A model generated the notes under the pieces. It made no database searches. It was not told the origin of the DNA and worked only from the letters and a program-made list of their open reading frames with translations. Made by a program: the position numbers and the translations under genes. A stretch of DNA of 47,085 nt from Pseudomonadales bacterium (GTDB taxonomy: Bacteria > Pseudomonadota > Gammaproteobacteria > Pseudomonadales > Azotimanducaceae), in assembly GCA_016779565.1 (NCBI GenBank), contig JADHNJ010000017.1, forward strand, positions 1 through 47,085, written 5' to 3'. This document shows positions 16,723 through 25,107 of the stretch, piece by piece. Every line of letters starts with the position of its first letter. The first letter of the stretch is position 1.

Positions 16723-16908
16723 TTATCGCAATTGTTGCTCAAGGAAAAATCGTCTGAGCTCTCCGAGGGTTTCTAGCGATATCTGGCCTTGCTCGTACGC
16801 TTGTGTGATGCGTTCGATCTGATCTATTGGGCTAGGAGAATCCAAATAGGCGAGACCTGCCAAGGCAAAAACGATTAATACCGCAGTCACCAGTCGATTA
16901 AATTTCAT
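16723..16908 (-). CDS. Small single-pass membrane protein in the ABC operon
   Basis: A 61-residue protein with one N-terminal hydrophobic helix (LVTAVLIVFALAGLAYL, about 6-22) and a charged amphipathic C-terminal half (IERITQAYEQGQISLETLGELRRFFLEQQLR). The start overlaps the end of the permease gene by 11 bases, which supports translation as the last gene of the GntR-ABC operon. I do not recognise a family. A role as a small accessory subunit of the transporter is a guess from position. Confidence 0.6.
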   Translation of the reverse strand: MKFNRLVTAVLIVFALAGLAYLDSPSPIDQIERITQAYEQGQISLETLGELRRFFLEQQLR

Positions 16909-17767
16909 TGAAGTGTCTCCTGCTTACAACCGCAATAACAAACAATATTAAACTTGTCAGAACAATTACAACAGACTCCACCAAACTTGCACCACTTAGG
17001 GGCTCCCAACTCTGAGCTTCACCGCCTAGCGGCCAGGGCGTTGCGTGAGCCCAAAACCAATCACTGATGACAGATTGGGGAAACGCAATGTTTTCAATAA
17101 TCATGACCACCAAAGGGATGCCCAATACCCACAAGATAGGCTGACTGCTAACCACACCTGACACCAATAACACCCATAGGAAAAACGGCAGGCCCCAAAT
17201 CATTTGCTTACAGACGATGACAAACCACTCAAACCCACCGTAAACCGCAGCGAAAAACAGCTCAGAAAAAGACATCCCATCGCTCATCACACTCGACAAT
17301 CCTAACCAAAGCAACAAAGCCACCAATAGCGATGTCATCCATGCCAGTAGTAAATAAACCACTGGGACCAGGACGACGCCAACGATCAATTTGCTGAGAA
17401 CGACGTCTAGATCGGAGACCGGTAGCGACTTCCAAAAAAGAATGCTGCGATCTTTACGTTCTTGATACAGCGTACCCAAAAGGTAGTTAAGCGCAATAAG
17501 TTGGCTCAGCAAAAAAAATGCAAAACAAAAAAAAGTCGATAGGGCTTGTCCGGGTCCATCGCCAACGGTCATTAAGTCACTGCCACCTACGACATCGACC
17601 GTAACTTCTGCGTTGATATCGCCCAAATAGTTAAAACCAAACACTACTGAACACACTGCCAGGAAAACAAATAATAAGCCTAAGCCCAAAGGTATTCGCC
17701 AAATTAAGTTCGGATGCTCCCAGAGCTCGCGCTGGGCGATAGCCAAAAAGGTTTTTGCTTTAATCAT
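16898..17767 (-). CDS. ABC transporter permease (ABC-2 type)
   Basis: A 289-residue membrane protein with about six transmembrane segments (IPLGLGLLFVFLAVCSVVFGF; ALSTFFCFAFFLLSQLIAL; LIVGVVLVPVVYLLLAWM; FFAAVYGGFEWFVIVCK region; LPFFLWVLLVSGVVS; VVIVLTSLILFVIAVVS). After the second helix the short cytoplasmic stretch LYQERKDRSILFWKSLPVSDLDVVLSKL is the typical ABC-2 permease coupling region, also seen in YtrC/D-like and bacitracin-type exporters. With the upstream ATPase it probably forms an efflux system acting at the inner membrane; substrate unknown. The gene is 65 bp downstream of the ATPase gene. Confidence 0.85.
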   Translation of the reverse strand: MIKAKTFLAIAQRELWEHPNLIWRIPLGLGLLFVFLAVCSVVFGFNYLGDINAEVTVDVVGGSDLMTVGDGPGQALSTFFCFAFFLLSQLIALNYLLGTLYQERKDRSILFWKSLPVSDLDVVLSKLIVGVVLVPVVYLLLAWMTSLLVALLLWLGLSSVMSDGMSFSELFFAAVYGGFEWFVIVCKQMIWGLPFFLWVLLVSGVVSSQPILWVLGIPLVVMIIENIAFPQSVISDWFWAHATPWPLGGEAQSWEPLSGASLVESVVIVLTSLILFVIAVVSRRHFNEI

Positions 17768-17832
17768 AGTAATGTTTCATTCCCTATTTTGAACGAAGAA
17801 TAAGTTGACGATTGGAGCGCAACCGATGGTGG

Positions 17833-18684
17833 CTAACCTCTACCCATAATGGATACAAACAATTCCGCAACCCCCGGCCGACGACAAGTTCCAAGCGCCT
17901 GCAATTGCGTTTCTTCAACGCCATCAAAGATAAACGTTGCGCCTTTTAAAGCGTTTTTCTCTGAAACTGGCGACAAGCTTCGAGCTGATGCGAGCTCTGA
18001 CGCTGCCACATCAACGGCTGTAAATCGCTCGTAAACACAATCCATGGCCTCGCAAAGGCGGACCTTCCCCTGATCTATCAGTACCAAATGGGTGAGCAGC
18101 GATTCGATTTCTTCGACTTGATGGGTGCTTATGACTAAAGATCGATCCTCCGTCAAAAATTCCTGAAGGATTTGCTCATAAAACCGGCTCCTATAAACAA
18201 TATCCAATCCCAGCGTTGGCTCATCAAGAATTAGGAGCTTCACATCCATTGCCATCACCAATGCCAAATGGACTTGAGTCATCATGCCTTTCGATAGCGC
18301 TTTGATCAGACTTTTGGTCGACACTTCTGTTTTTGACAGAATATCTCGGGCCACTTGCTCTGAAAAATTAGGATGTACTGCCGCCGAGTATCGAATCAGT
18401 TGGTCCACCCGCATCCATCGGGGCAATATTCCAACGTCAGAAATGTAACCCACCGATCGCATCAACTCGTGCCTGAACCGGCGTGGTGAGCGCCCGAGGA
18501 GATCAATATCCCCCTCAAACCGCAGTAAACCTAACATGGCTTTGAGCAACGTCGTCTTACCTGCCCCATTGGGTCCAATTAAACCAAGCACTGCCCCCTG
18601 AGGGACCTCAAAGGATACGCCATCAAGCGCCCAAGTCTGTCCATAGCGTTTACGCACGTCCTGTATTTTTGCCAAGGGTGTCAT
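17833..18684 (-). CDS. ABC transporter ATP-binding protein (YtrB-like)
   Basis: A 283-residue ATPase. Walker A is GPNGAGKTT (about 37-45), the signature-position sequence is ALSKGMMTQVHLALVMA (a variant of LSGGQ), Walker B is LLILDEPTLGLD, and the H-loop is STHQVEE. The switch from LSGG to LSKGM is common in YtrB/bacitracin-type subunits. The C-terminal 80 residues are an extension of unknown role. The start is set at ATG 18684 (MTPLAKIQDV), which overlaps the stop of the GntR gene by four bases (ATGA); a longer frame reads backwards into the regulator and is rejected. Together with the permease it forms a YtrA-regulated exporter module. Confidence 0.9.
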   Translation of the reverse strand: MTPLAKIQDVRKRYGQTWALDGVSFEVPQGAVLGLIGPNGAGKTTLLKAMLGLLRFEGDIDLLGRSPRRFRHELMRSVGYISDVGILPRWMRVDQLIRYSAAVHPNFSEQVARDILSKTEVSTKSLIKALSKGMMTQVHLALVMAMDVKLLILDEPTLGLDIVYRSRFYEQILQEFLTEDRSLVISTHQVEEIESLLTHLVLIDQGKVRLCEAMDCVYERFTAVDVAASELASARSLSPVSEKNALKGATFIFDGVEETQLQALGTCRRPGVAELFVSIMGRG

Positions 18685-19034
18685 GACGGCTCCTTCATTA
18701 AATCTGTTAGGGATAACTCGAGTAAGGACAAGCGATGTAAAATCCCAGGCCATTCCTGGCTCAAGAATCTGGCACGCATCTGCGACCGCAAGATAGATGC
18801 CGCATTATCGGCCACATACATCCCCAATCCCCGACGCTTTACCGCAACGCCATCTTCAACCAGTAACTGCATCGCCTTAGACACCGTGATCGGGTTGACG
18901 TGCTGCTCGACGGCAACTTGCCTGACAGAAGGCAAGGCCTCCCCCGGCGCAATTAAGCCAGCTAAGATCATTTCCGCAAGGTAAGCATGGATCTGAACGT
19001 AGATTGGCTCTTTATCATTCCAAGTCAGGGTCAT
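18681..19034 (-). CDS. GntR-family regulator, YtrA subfamily
   Basis: A 117-residue transcription regulator with a winged helix-turn-helix (about 8-75: EPIYVQIHAYLAEMILAGLI, GEALPSVRQVAVEQHVNPITVSKAMQ, RRGLGMYV) and a short C-terminal helical dimer region. The lack of a large effector-binding domain is the mark of the YtrA subfamily, which typically represses its own operon with an ABC transporter and often responds to cell-envelope antibiotics. The next gene starts inside its stop codon. A 24-bp inverted repeat about 85 bp upstream is very similar to the reported YtrA operator and overlaps a likely promoter, so autoregulation is expected. Confidence 0.92.
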   Translation of the reverse strand: MTLTWNDKEPIYVQIHAYLAEMILAGLIAPGEALPSVRQVAVEQHVNPITVSKAMQLLVEDGVAVKRRGLGMYVADNAASILRSQMRARFLSQEWPGILHRLSLLELSLTDLMKEPS

Positions 19035-19119
19035 GATCCAACCGCACCCCGGCCCGCGAGCAGAACCCTACTTATAGGATTAAACGCTTTCATTCGATCT
19101 TTTAGGCGCTCTCTGTCAT

Positions 19120-19143
19120 AGTGTATTACATAAGTATAACACT
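19120..19143. promoter_or_regulatory. YtrA-type operator (imperfect palindrome)
   Basis: AGTGTA and AACACT half-sites (outer arms AGTGT/ACACT) flank a 12-bp spacer that itself contains TAC/GTA symmetry. The consensus recalled for B. subtilis YtrA is AGTGTA, a 13-bp spacer, TACACT. On the minus strand a candidate promoter lies across it: TTGTGT (19147-19152), 16 bp, TGTAAT (19125-19130). Binding of the regulator would block the -10 box. The site is 86 bp upstream of the GntR start. Confidence 0.65.
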
Positions 19144-19152
19144 ATCACACAA
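19125..19152 (-). promoter_or_regulatory. Candidate promoter of the GntR-ABC operon
   Basis: Minus-strand TTGTGT (19147-19152) and TGTAAT (19125-19130) are 16 bp apart. The -10 has one mismatch to TATAAT, while the -35 is weak. It is overlapped by the palindromic operator, which supports its use. Confidence 0.4.
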
Positions 19153-19195
19153 AGTTGCTACCCTTGAGGCACTAACTCAGCTTTTCAGCGATGCT

Positions 19196-20650
19196 TTATT
19201 GGCTTGTATTACGGTAGTTCAGGGGCGGTGCTCGATCGCCCAGCAAGGCTTGGTAGACATAATCTGGGCCTCGGCGCCGATTGAACTCCGCCCGAGCGGT
19301 TTTGAGTGCCTGCTCATTGCTTAACAGTGTTTGCGCTGTTAGCGCCAACGATTTGGCGGCTACCATCATGCCTTTGACACCAATCGATGTGCCGCCGGCA
19401 GCAATCGCTTGCCAACTGTGCGCCGCGGTGCCTGGCACCCAAGTCGCTGTGTTTAAACCCGTTGTTGGCACTACCCAGCTAACATCACCGACATCCGTTG
19501 AACCTTTGCCTTGTGCGAAACGCAAAGGTTGAACTTCAGTCTCAAGACCAAGCATGGCGTGCCCATCACCAAAACTTTCAGCCAGTGTCCGAGCAAATTG
19601 CTGCTCGGCCTGGGTCATCGAGTAACCGCCTACCCGAGACAGACTTCCGTGCATGACTTTTGCTAATGCTTCGTTAGGCAACACCGCATGATTGCCATGC
19701 ATGGTTTCAATGCTCACCGTCGTGCCCGTGCCCAGAGCGGCCGCTTGGGCGGCATTGATCACACGATCCCAAATACCCACTAGAGCCTCGGCACTTGGAT
19801 GGCGAACATAATAGTACACCTCCGCAAAATCTGGGACCACGTTAGGTGCCTCTCCACCTTGCGTGATGACGTAGTGAATCCGTGCAGACTCAGGAATATG
19901 TTCACGCATGAGGTTAACCATATAATTCATGGCCTCAACGCCATCCAGAGCCGAACGGCCTCTCTCCGGCGCTGCCGCTGCATGGGATGAGATGCCTGAA
20001 AATCGCACCCGAGCAGACTTGTTCGCTAGCGTCGTGCCGGCATTGGCTGAATTTCGATCTGCCGCGTGCCAATGCAGCACCGCATCGACATCATCGAATA
20101 GACCCGCACGCACCATGTAAACCTTACCTGAACCACCTTCTTCCGCCGGCGTACCAAAAAGTCTGATCGTACCTTTGTGATTGCTTTCCGCTAACCAGGT
20201 TTTTACCGCAATCGCCGCTGCGGTCGAACCAGCCCCAAATAAATGATGTCCGCAGGCATGGCCAGCCACTTTGCCCGGGATTACCTGCCGAACGGGTTCC
20301 GCCGATTGAGATATACCAGGCAATGCATCAAACTCTGCCAAAATCCCAATCACCGGTTTACCCTGACCAAAACTCGCCACAAAAGCTGTCGGAATGTCGG
20401 CAACAGCCCGCTCAATCTCAAACCCTGCAGCCGCGAGCGTGTCCTGCAACAGCTGACTGCTTCGATGCTCCTGATAGCCGACTTCAGCAAAATCCCAAAT
20501 TTGCATTGCAATGTCTGCATATTGCGGTTGTTTTTCATTGAGACCGGCGAGCATCTTGTCTTGCGGATCGGCTAAGATCGACAGGCTCATGAACCCAATG
20601 CAAATACTGGTTGCAAGTTCCAGCGCTTGTCTGAGTTTCAACTTATTCAT
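19196..20650 (-). CDS. Exported M20-family amidohydrolase (AbgB-like)
   Basis: A 484-residue metallo-amidohydrolase resembling the AbgB/aminobenzoyl-glutamate and amidohydrolase branch of peptidase family M20. Residues 1-33 look like a signal peptide (basic start MNKLKLRQ, hydrophobic SICIGFMSLSILA), so the enzyme is probably periplasmic or secreted. Metal-site motifs are GILAEFDALPG, HACGHHLFGAGSTAAA and GTPAEEGGSGKVYMVRAG; the dimerisation region includes GISSHAAAAPERGRSALDG. A late histidine in GTAAHSWQAI completes the site. The start ATG at 20650 follows AGAGGAG with five-base spacing and is preferred over one six codons upstream. The substrate is unknown; N-acyl amino acids or peptidoglycan-related amides are possible. 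It is a single-gene unit. Confidence 0.88.
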   Translation of the reverse strand: MNKLKLRQALELATSICIGFMSLSILADPQDKMLAGLNEKQPQYADIAMQIWDFAEVGYQEHRSSQLLQDTLAAAGFEIERAVADIPTAFVASFGQGKPVIGILAEFDALPGISQSAEPVRQVIPGKVAGHACGHHLFGAGSTAAAIAVKTWLAESNHKGTIRLFGTPAEEGGSGKVYMVRAGLFDDVDAVLHWHAADRNSANAGTTLANKSARVRFSGISSHAAAAPERGRSALDGVEAMNYMVNLMREHIPESARIHYVITQGGEAPNVVPDFAEVYYYVRHPSAEALVGIWDRVINAAQAAALGTGTTVSIETMHGNHAVLPNEALAKVMHGSLSRVGGYSMTQAEQQFARTLAESFGDGHAMLGLETEVQPLRFAQGKGSTDVGDVSWVVPTTGLNTATWVPGTAAHSWQAIAAGGTSIGVKGMMVAAKSLALTAQTLLSNEQALKTARAEFNRRRGPDYVYQALLGDRAPPLNYRNTSQ

Positions 20651-20810
20651 TACAGCTCCTCTTGTCATTCTTGGTCGCCCCTCGTAAAACGCAGCGTACG
20701 CGCCCCATCAGCGGTGATCAGGGTTCTTGCCGGATACCGCCTTCACGGTTTTCCCTCGAGATCACGACTCAATTGCGGCCCGTTGTTGCGTTGCTAGGCT
20801 ATCGAATCAG

Positions 20811-20850
20811 CCTTACCTGCCCTTGCCTGCCCTTACCTGCCCTTACCTGC
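20811..20850. repeat. 10-bp tandem repeat, four copies
   Basis: CCTTACCTGC, CCTTGCCTGC, CCTTACCTGC and CCTTACCTGC follow one another exactly. They lie in the 264-bp gap between the M20 gene and murG, downstream of murG. No hairpin or promoter is evident in them. The rest of the gap (20651-20914) holds nothing I can name. Confidence 0.95.
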
Positions 20851-20914
20851 AGCATACCGGTTTGACGACCTTCAAAACAAATTGAAACAAGAGCCGTTTT
20901 AGACGCTTTTCTGC

Positions 20915-22006
20915 CTATTTTGCAGCGATCTTGGCTGCGGCATCATCAATGACTTGCCATATTTGGCTGACGCTATCTGGCGGGTGAAATGCCCTCAGGC
21001 GTTCAACATAAAACGCTTTGTCTGCCCACAGCGTTTCAACCGACTCCGCTAAGTCGCCCGGTCCCAATGCTTCCTCTCGCACTACCAAGGCATAACCTTT
21101 GTCAGTAAATAACGCCGCATTTTCGATCTGATCCCCCCGGCTGGCCGTTGCCGGCAGAGGAATCAACAGTTGCGGTTTATGAAAACATAAGAGCTCGTAA
21201 ATCGCGTTAGCGCCCGCTCTTGAAACGACCAGGTCTGCGGCAGCCAACACATCGCCGAAGGGTTCATCTAGATACTCAAACTGGATGTAGCCGGGATAGT
21301 CCAGTAGATTTTGGTCGATGGCATGCTTGCCTACCACGTGCACAACCTGAAACCGGGCAGTCAGTTCAGGCAAATCCGTTCGAATGCACGCATTGAGCGC
21401 CCGGGAACCCAGGCTACCGCCAACAACCAAAAGCAGCGGCTGCGTAGATTGCATACCTTTGTGCGACGCCAACCATGCGCGCCCCCGGTCGGCATCGGCT
21501 ACTTTGAGACCGGCCCTCAGCGGCGTGCCCGTTACCCGGGTGTATCGATGTCTAAACTGCTTTTGCGTTTCCTCAAAGTTTAGACAAACCCAATGACAAA
21601 AGGGCGCGCTCAGGCGATTCGCTAAACCCGGTGAGACATCCGATTCGTGAATGACAATTTTAATTCTCAGCAAGGCTGCGGCCAAGACCACCGGCACCGC
21701 GACAAACCCGCCCTTTGAGAAAAGTACAGCGGGTCGTTGGCGCAGCAAGATCAGCAGCGCCTGAAAAAAACCCCAAACGATTTTGATCGGGTCAATAAAA
21801 TTTTGCCAAGCAAAGTAACGCCTAAGTTTTCCAGATGCGATTCCAAAAAACGGGATCCCTCGAGCAGACACTAGATCCGCTTCGATGCCATTTGTGGACC
21901 CTATATAGTAACAGCGACAGTCTCGATCCCCCGCCGCCTCAATCAACGCTAAATTTGGATTGACGTGACCGGCCGTACCCCCGCCTGTAAACGCGATTCG
22001 CATCAT
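20915..22006 (-). CDS. murG: MurG-family N-acetylglucosaminyltransferase, Firmicutes-like type
   Basis: A 363-residue GT28 glycosyltransferase of the MurG family, which adds GlcNAc to lipid I to make lipid II at the inner face of the membrane. Motifs are GGGTAGHVNPNLAL (acceptor side), GKLRRYFAWQNFIDP, VLFSKGGFVAVPVV, IHESDVSPGLANRL and, in the donor domain, VVGGSLGSRALN, VSRAGANAIYELLCF and RGDQIENA. Wording such as GGGTAGH-xx-PNLALI, SGKLRRYF and HESDxxPGLANR fits the MurG of Clostridia and of some bacilli better than the GGTGGHIFPALA-type protein of the proteobacterial division cluster. The ATG shares its A with the hda TGA stop. It may be a second MurG, horizontally acquired; the dcw copy is not in this window. 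Confidence 0.88.
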   Translation of the reverse strand: MMRIAFTGGGTAGHVNPNLALIEAAGDRDCRCYYIGSTNGIEADLVSARGIPFFGIASGKLRRYFAWQNFIDPIKIVWGFFQALLILLRQRPAVLFSKGGFVAVPVVLAAALLRIKIVIHESDVSPGLANRLSAPFCHWVCLNFEETQKQFRHRYTRVTGTPLRAGLKVADADRGRAWLASHKGMQSTQPLLLVVGGSLGSRALNACIRTDLPELTARFQVVHVVGKHAIDQNLLDYPGYIQFEYLDEPFGDVLAAADLVVSRAGANAIYELLCFHKPQLLIPLPATASRGDQIENAALFTDKGYALVVREEALGPGDLAESVETLWADKAFYVERLRAFHPPDSVSQIWQVIDDAAAKIAAK

Positions 22007-22671
22007 CAGAATCTTAGAACCTCTTTGACAAAAGGTATCGTCAGCCGTCTTTGTGCTCGTAGACTCTCGTCAGCTAACTGCGTCAGGGTATTGATCAGCA
22101 TGCCGATTTCTCTCGGCGATCGATCCAATAAAAACTGCAATACCTCGTCGGGCATTGGCAAGCTATTCTCATCCGCGAATCGCATCAAAACTCGACGCTT
22201 CTCCGAATCGCTGAGTTGCCCAGCCTGCAACCAGTGCATAGCCCGACACCTAGAGGCAACATCTGGTAGCGCAAACACTGCCTCCGGCAGCGGTACTTGC
22301 GACGCCATCACTAACCAAGTTGCGCCATCAGCTGCCAAATGGTTAATCAAATCATAAAGTGCCAACTCCCATGGTTCCTCGCCCAAAATGTGGTCTAAAC
22401 CATCCAATGCAAGCACATCAAATGACCTAAGATCCCTCAGCACCTCTGGCGCTAAGTCCCTTGAATCGAGCGCCAGATAGAATACACGACCGCCTTCCTG
22501 CTCCCTCTGATGGCATAATCCCTGGAGTAAATGGGTTTTACCCGATCCTTGGACGCCACTAATCCACAAGGGCTCGGGCGAAACCGATAGCGCGCGCGGA
22601 CCTAAATCACCCTCGTATCGCTGAAGGGTCAAGTTCCGTTGTAATCGGAACTCGAAAGTTAACTGCGCCAT
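22006..22671 (-). CDS. hda: DnaA regulatory inactivator Hda
   Basis: A 221-residue AAA+ protein that, bound to the DNA-loaded sliding clamp, stimulates DnaA-ATP hydrolysis and so prevents over-initiation of replication. The N-terminus MAQLTFEF fits the clamp-binding peptide (QLxLxx type). The AAA+ region has Walker A GVQGSGKTHL (about 39-48), Walker B VLALDGLDHI, sensor 1 WLVMASQVPL and the sensor-2 area with SPREIGMLINTL. It has no DnaA DNA-binding domain, as expected. The start is ATG 22671, one base into the TGA of the upstream gene (TGATG); a GTG directly before it is also possible. Its stop overlaps the murG ATG. The perM-hda order matches Pseudomonas. Confidence 0.95.
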   Translation of the reverse strand: MAQLTFEFRLQRNLTLQRYEGDLGPRALSVSPEPLWISGVQGSGKTHLLQGLCHQREQEGGRVFYLALDSRDLAPEVLRDLRSFDVLALDGLDHILGEEPWELALYDLINHLAADGATWLVMASQVPLPEAVFALPDVASRCRAMHWLQAGQLSDSEKRRVLMRFADENSLPMPDEVLQFLLDRSPREIGMLINTLTQLADESLRAQRRLTIPFVKEVLRF

Positions 22672-23918
22672 CACACCGAGGCGCCTCCCTCATCGGTGAC
22701 TGGCTTAGCAGGAACTAGGTCATCCTTTCGATCGTCGTTCATCGTACTTGTCGGAGTCTCTTCTTCGGCGGAATCAGCGCTCCCGAGTCGTGCCGCACTA
22801 TCTTCAGAACTGCTCGCATCATTCGCTGATGACTCCAAGGCTTCGCTCATTGGATCGCTGGCATCGCCTTGATACCAAGCGCTCTGCAAGTATTGCTGCA
22901 GGAAAAATCGAACCAAAACCATCAGTACTGCGGCAACAGGTAGCGCCAGGAGCACGCCAGCAAAGCCAAACAACTGCCCACCGGCTAGAACTGCAAAGAT
23001 CACTGCGACCGGATGCAGCCCGATACGATCGCCAACAAGCCATGGCGTAAGGAAACTACCTTCCAAAATCTGCCCTAAAACAAACACGCCGAGCACATAA
23101 GCAGGATGCAGCCAATCTTGAAATTGATAAGCTGCCGCAACAGACGCTAGGGTCAGACCTAAGATAAAGCCTAAATACGGCACGATACTGGCGAGACCGG
23201 CAATCAACCCGATAATCAGTGCCATCTCGATGCCCAGTAGACCTAGGCCAATCGAATAGAACAGCCCAAGTAAAATCATCACCCAGAGTTGTCCGCGGAT
23301 AAATGCCGCCAGCATATCATCGCCTGATTTCACCAGCGCTCTGGTGACCTTAAGCCCAGGACGCGGCACCAAGGCATCTAGTCGCTGGGTAATGATGTCC
23401 CAGTCCCGCATGAGATAAAAAGCGACTACCGGCGTGAGCGCAAGGGTCATCATGGCGCTAAAAATAGCTTTACCGGACGCCGTTAACTGGTCCAAAACGT
23501 AGCCCAGCACATCACTCGACTGCTGCCATTGACCTAAATATTCTTGGGCTAAGCCTCTGACATCAAGCGCACCCACCTGGACCCCGATCCACTGAGTCAG
23601 TAAAGGCATTAGCCGTTCCTGCAGCCATGCCAAAGTGTCAGGGAGCCCACTGAGCAAGTCGCTCGCCTCTTGGGCCAGCAAGGGAATCAACATCACCAAA
23701 AGCAAAGTGAATAAGCCAGCGATCAAAAGAAACACCAGTGCTGAGGCAAACGCGCGTCCCAACCCCCACGCCTCAAGCCGATCCACCCAAGGATCGCCAA
23801 GGTAGGCAAATAATGCGCCAAGAAAAAAAGGTGTCATGATTGGGCTGAGCAAATCAAACACGACTAAAAGCCCAGCACCTAGGGCAAGCAGCAAAATCAG
23901 TCTAGCGGATATGTTCAT
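22671..23918 (-). CDS. AI-2E/PerM-family membrane transporter
   Basis: A 415-residue inner membrane protein of the AI-2E (PerM/TqsA) family with about eight transmembrane segments. Family features are the N-terminal hairpin (LLVVFDLLSPIMTPFFLGALFAYLGDP), the cytoplasmic amphipathic region (LPDTLAWLQE), the central TLALTPVVAFYLMRDW, and the C-terminal core GLIAGLASIVPYLGFILG, SFLTPWLVGDRIGLHPVAVI and FGFAGVLLALPVAAVLMVL. The last 75 residues are a hydrophilic, Ser/Asp/Glu-rich tail likely disordered. Substrate unknown; some members export autoinducer-2 or act as Na+/H+ antiporters. In Pseudomonas the gene lies beside hda, as here. Confidence 0.92.
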   Translation of the reverse strand: MNISARLILLLALGAGLLVVFDLLSPIMTPFFLGALFAYLGDPWVDRLEAWGLGRAFASALVFLLIAGLFTLLLVMLIPLLAQEASDLLSGLPDTLAWLQERLMPLLTQWIGVQVGALDVRGLAQEYLGQWQQSSDVLGYVLDQLTASGKAIFSAMMTLALTPVVAFYLMRDWDIITQRLDALVPRPGLKVTRALVKSGDDMLAAFIRGQLWVMILLGLFYSIGLGLLGIEMALIIGLIAGLASIVPYLGFILGLTLASVAAAYQFQDWLHPAYVLGVFVLGQILEGSFLTPWLVGDRIGLHPVAVIFAVLAGGQLFGFAGVLLALPVAAVLMVLVRFFLQQYLQSAWYQGDASDPMSEALESSANDASSSEDSAARLGSADSAEEETPTSTMNDDRKDDLVPAKPVTDEGGASV

Positions 23919-23949
23919 GTCACGCTCCTCGGTTAGTCATCAAACCGCT

Positions 23950-25107
23950 CTAAGGTGCCCAGCGATACCAAAGCGTTCCGGCTTGAGGATCTGCTCTCAA
24001 TAAGCTCAACGCTCGGTCTAGCGCAATCACATCCATCATTTGCTGGATATCGCCTTCAGATTTGACCGTAAAGGTCACCATATCGTCGGTAAGCGCCCGG
24101 GGCTGAACACTTATCATTTGCCCAAGACCGGTCAAATATTTTGCGACCTCGGCGTAACTTGCCAGATCCGTTAACCCTTCCACTGTAAGCGTGATTTCTG
24201 ATCTAAAAGACGTCACCGCATACTGATCACTCAATAACCGAGCGAGTGCGTCAACAAGGGCCTCAGCTAATGCCTCTTCGGACTCAGCTGTAACACTACC
24301 GCCCCGCCATTGGCCTTGCCCGCCAAGAGACCAGTCTCCCTGCCATTCACCCAAGAAAGGCGATTCGGCTCGAAAAACTAGGATTTTATCCGGAGAGTAA
24401 CGAACCGAGCCTTGCTCCAAGCGATCGAGAAATCGACCCCAAATCTCGGCAACAGAAATGTCACGGCGGTCTTCTAAATCCCAGACAGGCAAGAAGATCG
24501 GTACGCCTCTGGCTTCTGCGATCGCCCGAAGGCGTTTGGCAAAAGGCTGGGTTAACGCCTCACCAACCACTTCTCGACCGTCCGGGCCACTCAAGGCAAT
24601 CCATGCCAAAACCGAAGGTCGGTTACTACCCCAAACAGGCAATTCGGCCCGTTTGAGCAATTGCGCTACTAGGCTCGGTTCAAATCGAATCCGCATAACT
24701 TGCCTCCCAGGCAAGCCGTCGGCGGTCAGGCGTACAAGGTCTTTCTCATCAACGGGCGACGGTTCCTCTGCGACGTTCCTCGGATCCGAAACAGAGGCTG
24801 ACAAGCCCTCACCGGCTGCTTCGGTTTTCGCGCCTTCTTCGATATAGCTAAATTCTGAGTAGTATCGTTCAGGCGACTTCAGCGCTGTCTTGACCAATGG
24901 GTGATTGACCACTGACTCGGTACCGGACACTCTGATCAGCACTTGAGCAAGCCCCGCTTTGGCGTCGGCTCGTCGCTGTTCGTCGCTCTGGGAGTTGGTT
25001 GGGACACTCGCCAAATAAAGGTCGTCTACAAACAGTGCAAAACAGGCAGGCGCGACGCTTACCAAGAAAAGCAGTAAACTGAGGGAACTTTTATATGCCT
25101 GACGCAT
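23950..25107 (-). CDS. DUF2066 exported protein
   Basis: A 385-residue protein with an N-terminal signal peptide (SLSLLLFLVSVAPACFA, about 8-24) and the DUF2066 pattern: VDDLYLASVPTNSQSDEQRR, AGLAQVLIRVSGTES, YYSEFSY, the ending WYRW and the central QVMRIRFEPSLVAQLL. Residues about 95-130 form a Ser/Glu/Pro-rich low-complexity loop. It is presumed periplasmic. Function is unknown; the family is conserved next to perM/hda, and usually next to purM. An AGGGG site precedes the ATG. The start is 31 bp upstream of perM, so the operon is DUF2066-perM-hda-murG. Confidence 0.9.
   Translation of the reverse strand: MRQAYKSSLSLLLFLVSVAPACFALFVDDLYLASVPTNSQSDEQRRADAKAGLAQVLIRVSGTESVVNHPLVKTALKSPERYYSEFSYIEEGAKTEAAGEGLSASVSDPRNVAEEPSPVDEKDLVRLTADGLPGRQVMRIRFEPSLVAQLLKRAELPVWGSNRPSVLAWIALSGPDGREVVGEALTQPFAKRLRAIAEARGVPIFLPVWDLEDRRDISVAEIWGRFLDRLEQGSVRYSPDKILVFRAESPFLGEWQGDWSLGGQGQWRGGSVTAESEEALAEALVDALARLLSDQYAVTSFRSEITLTVEGLTDLASYAEVAKYLTGLGQMISVQPRALTDDMVTFTVKSEGDIQQMMDVIALDRALSLLRADPQAGTLWYRWAP

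Noticed and set aside
16559-16822. 87-residue plus-strand ORF upstream of serA
   Set aside because: It is antisense to the small membrane protein gene and the serA leader and has no recognisable features.
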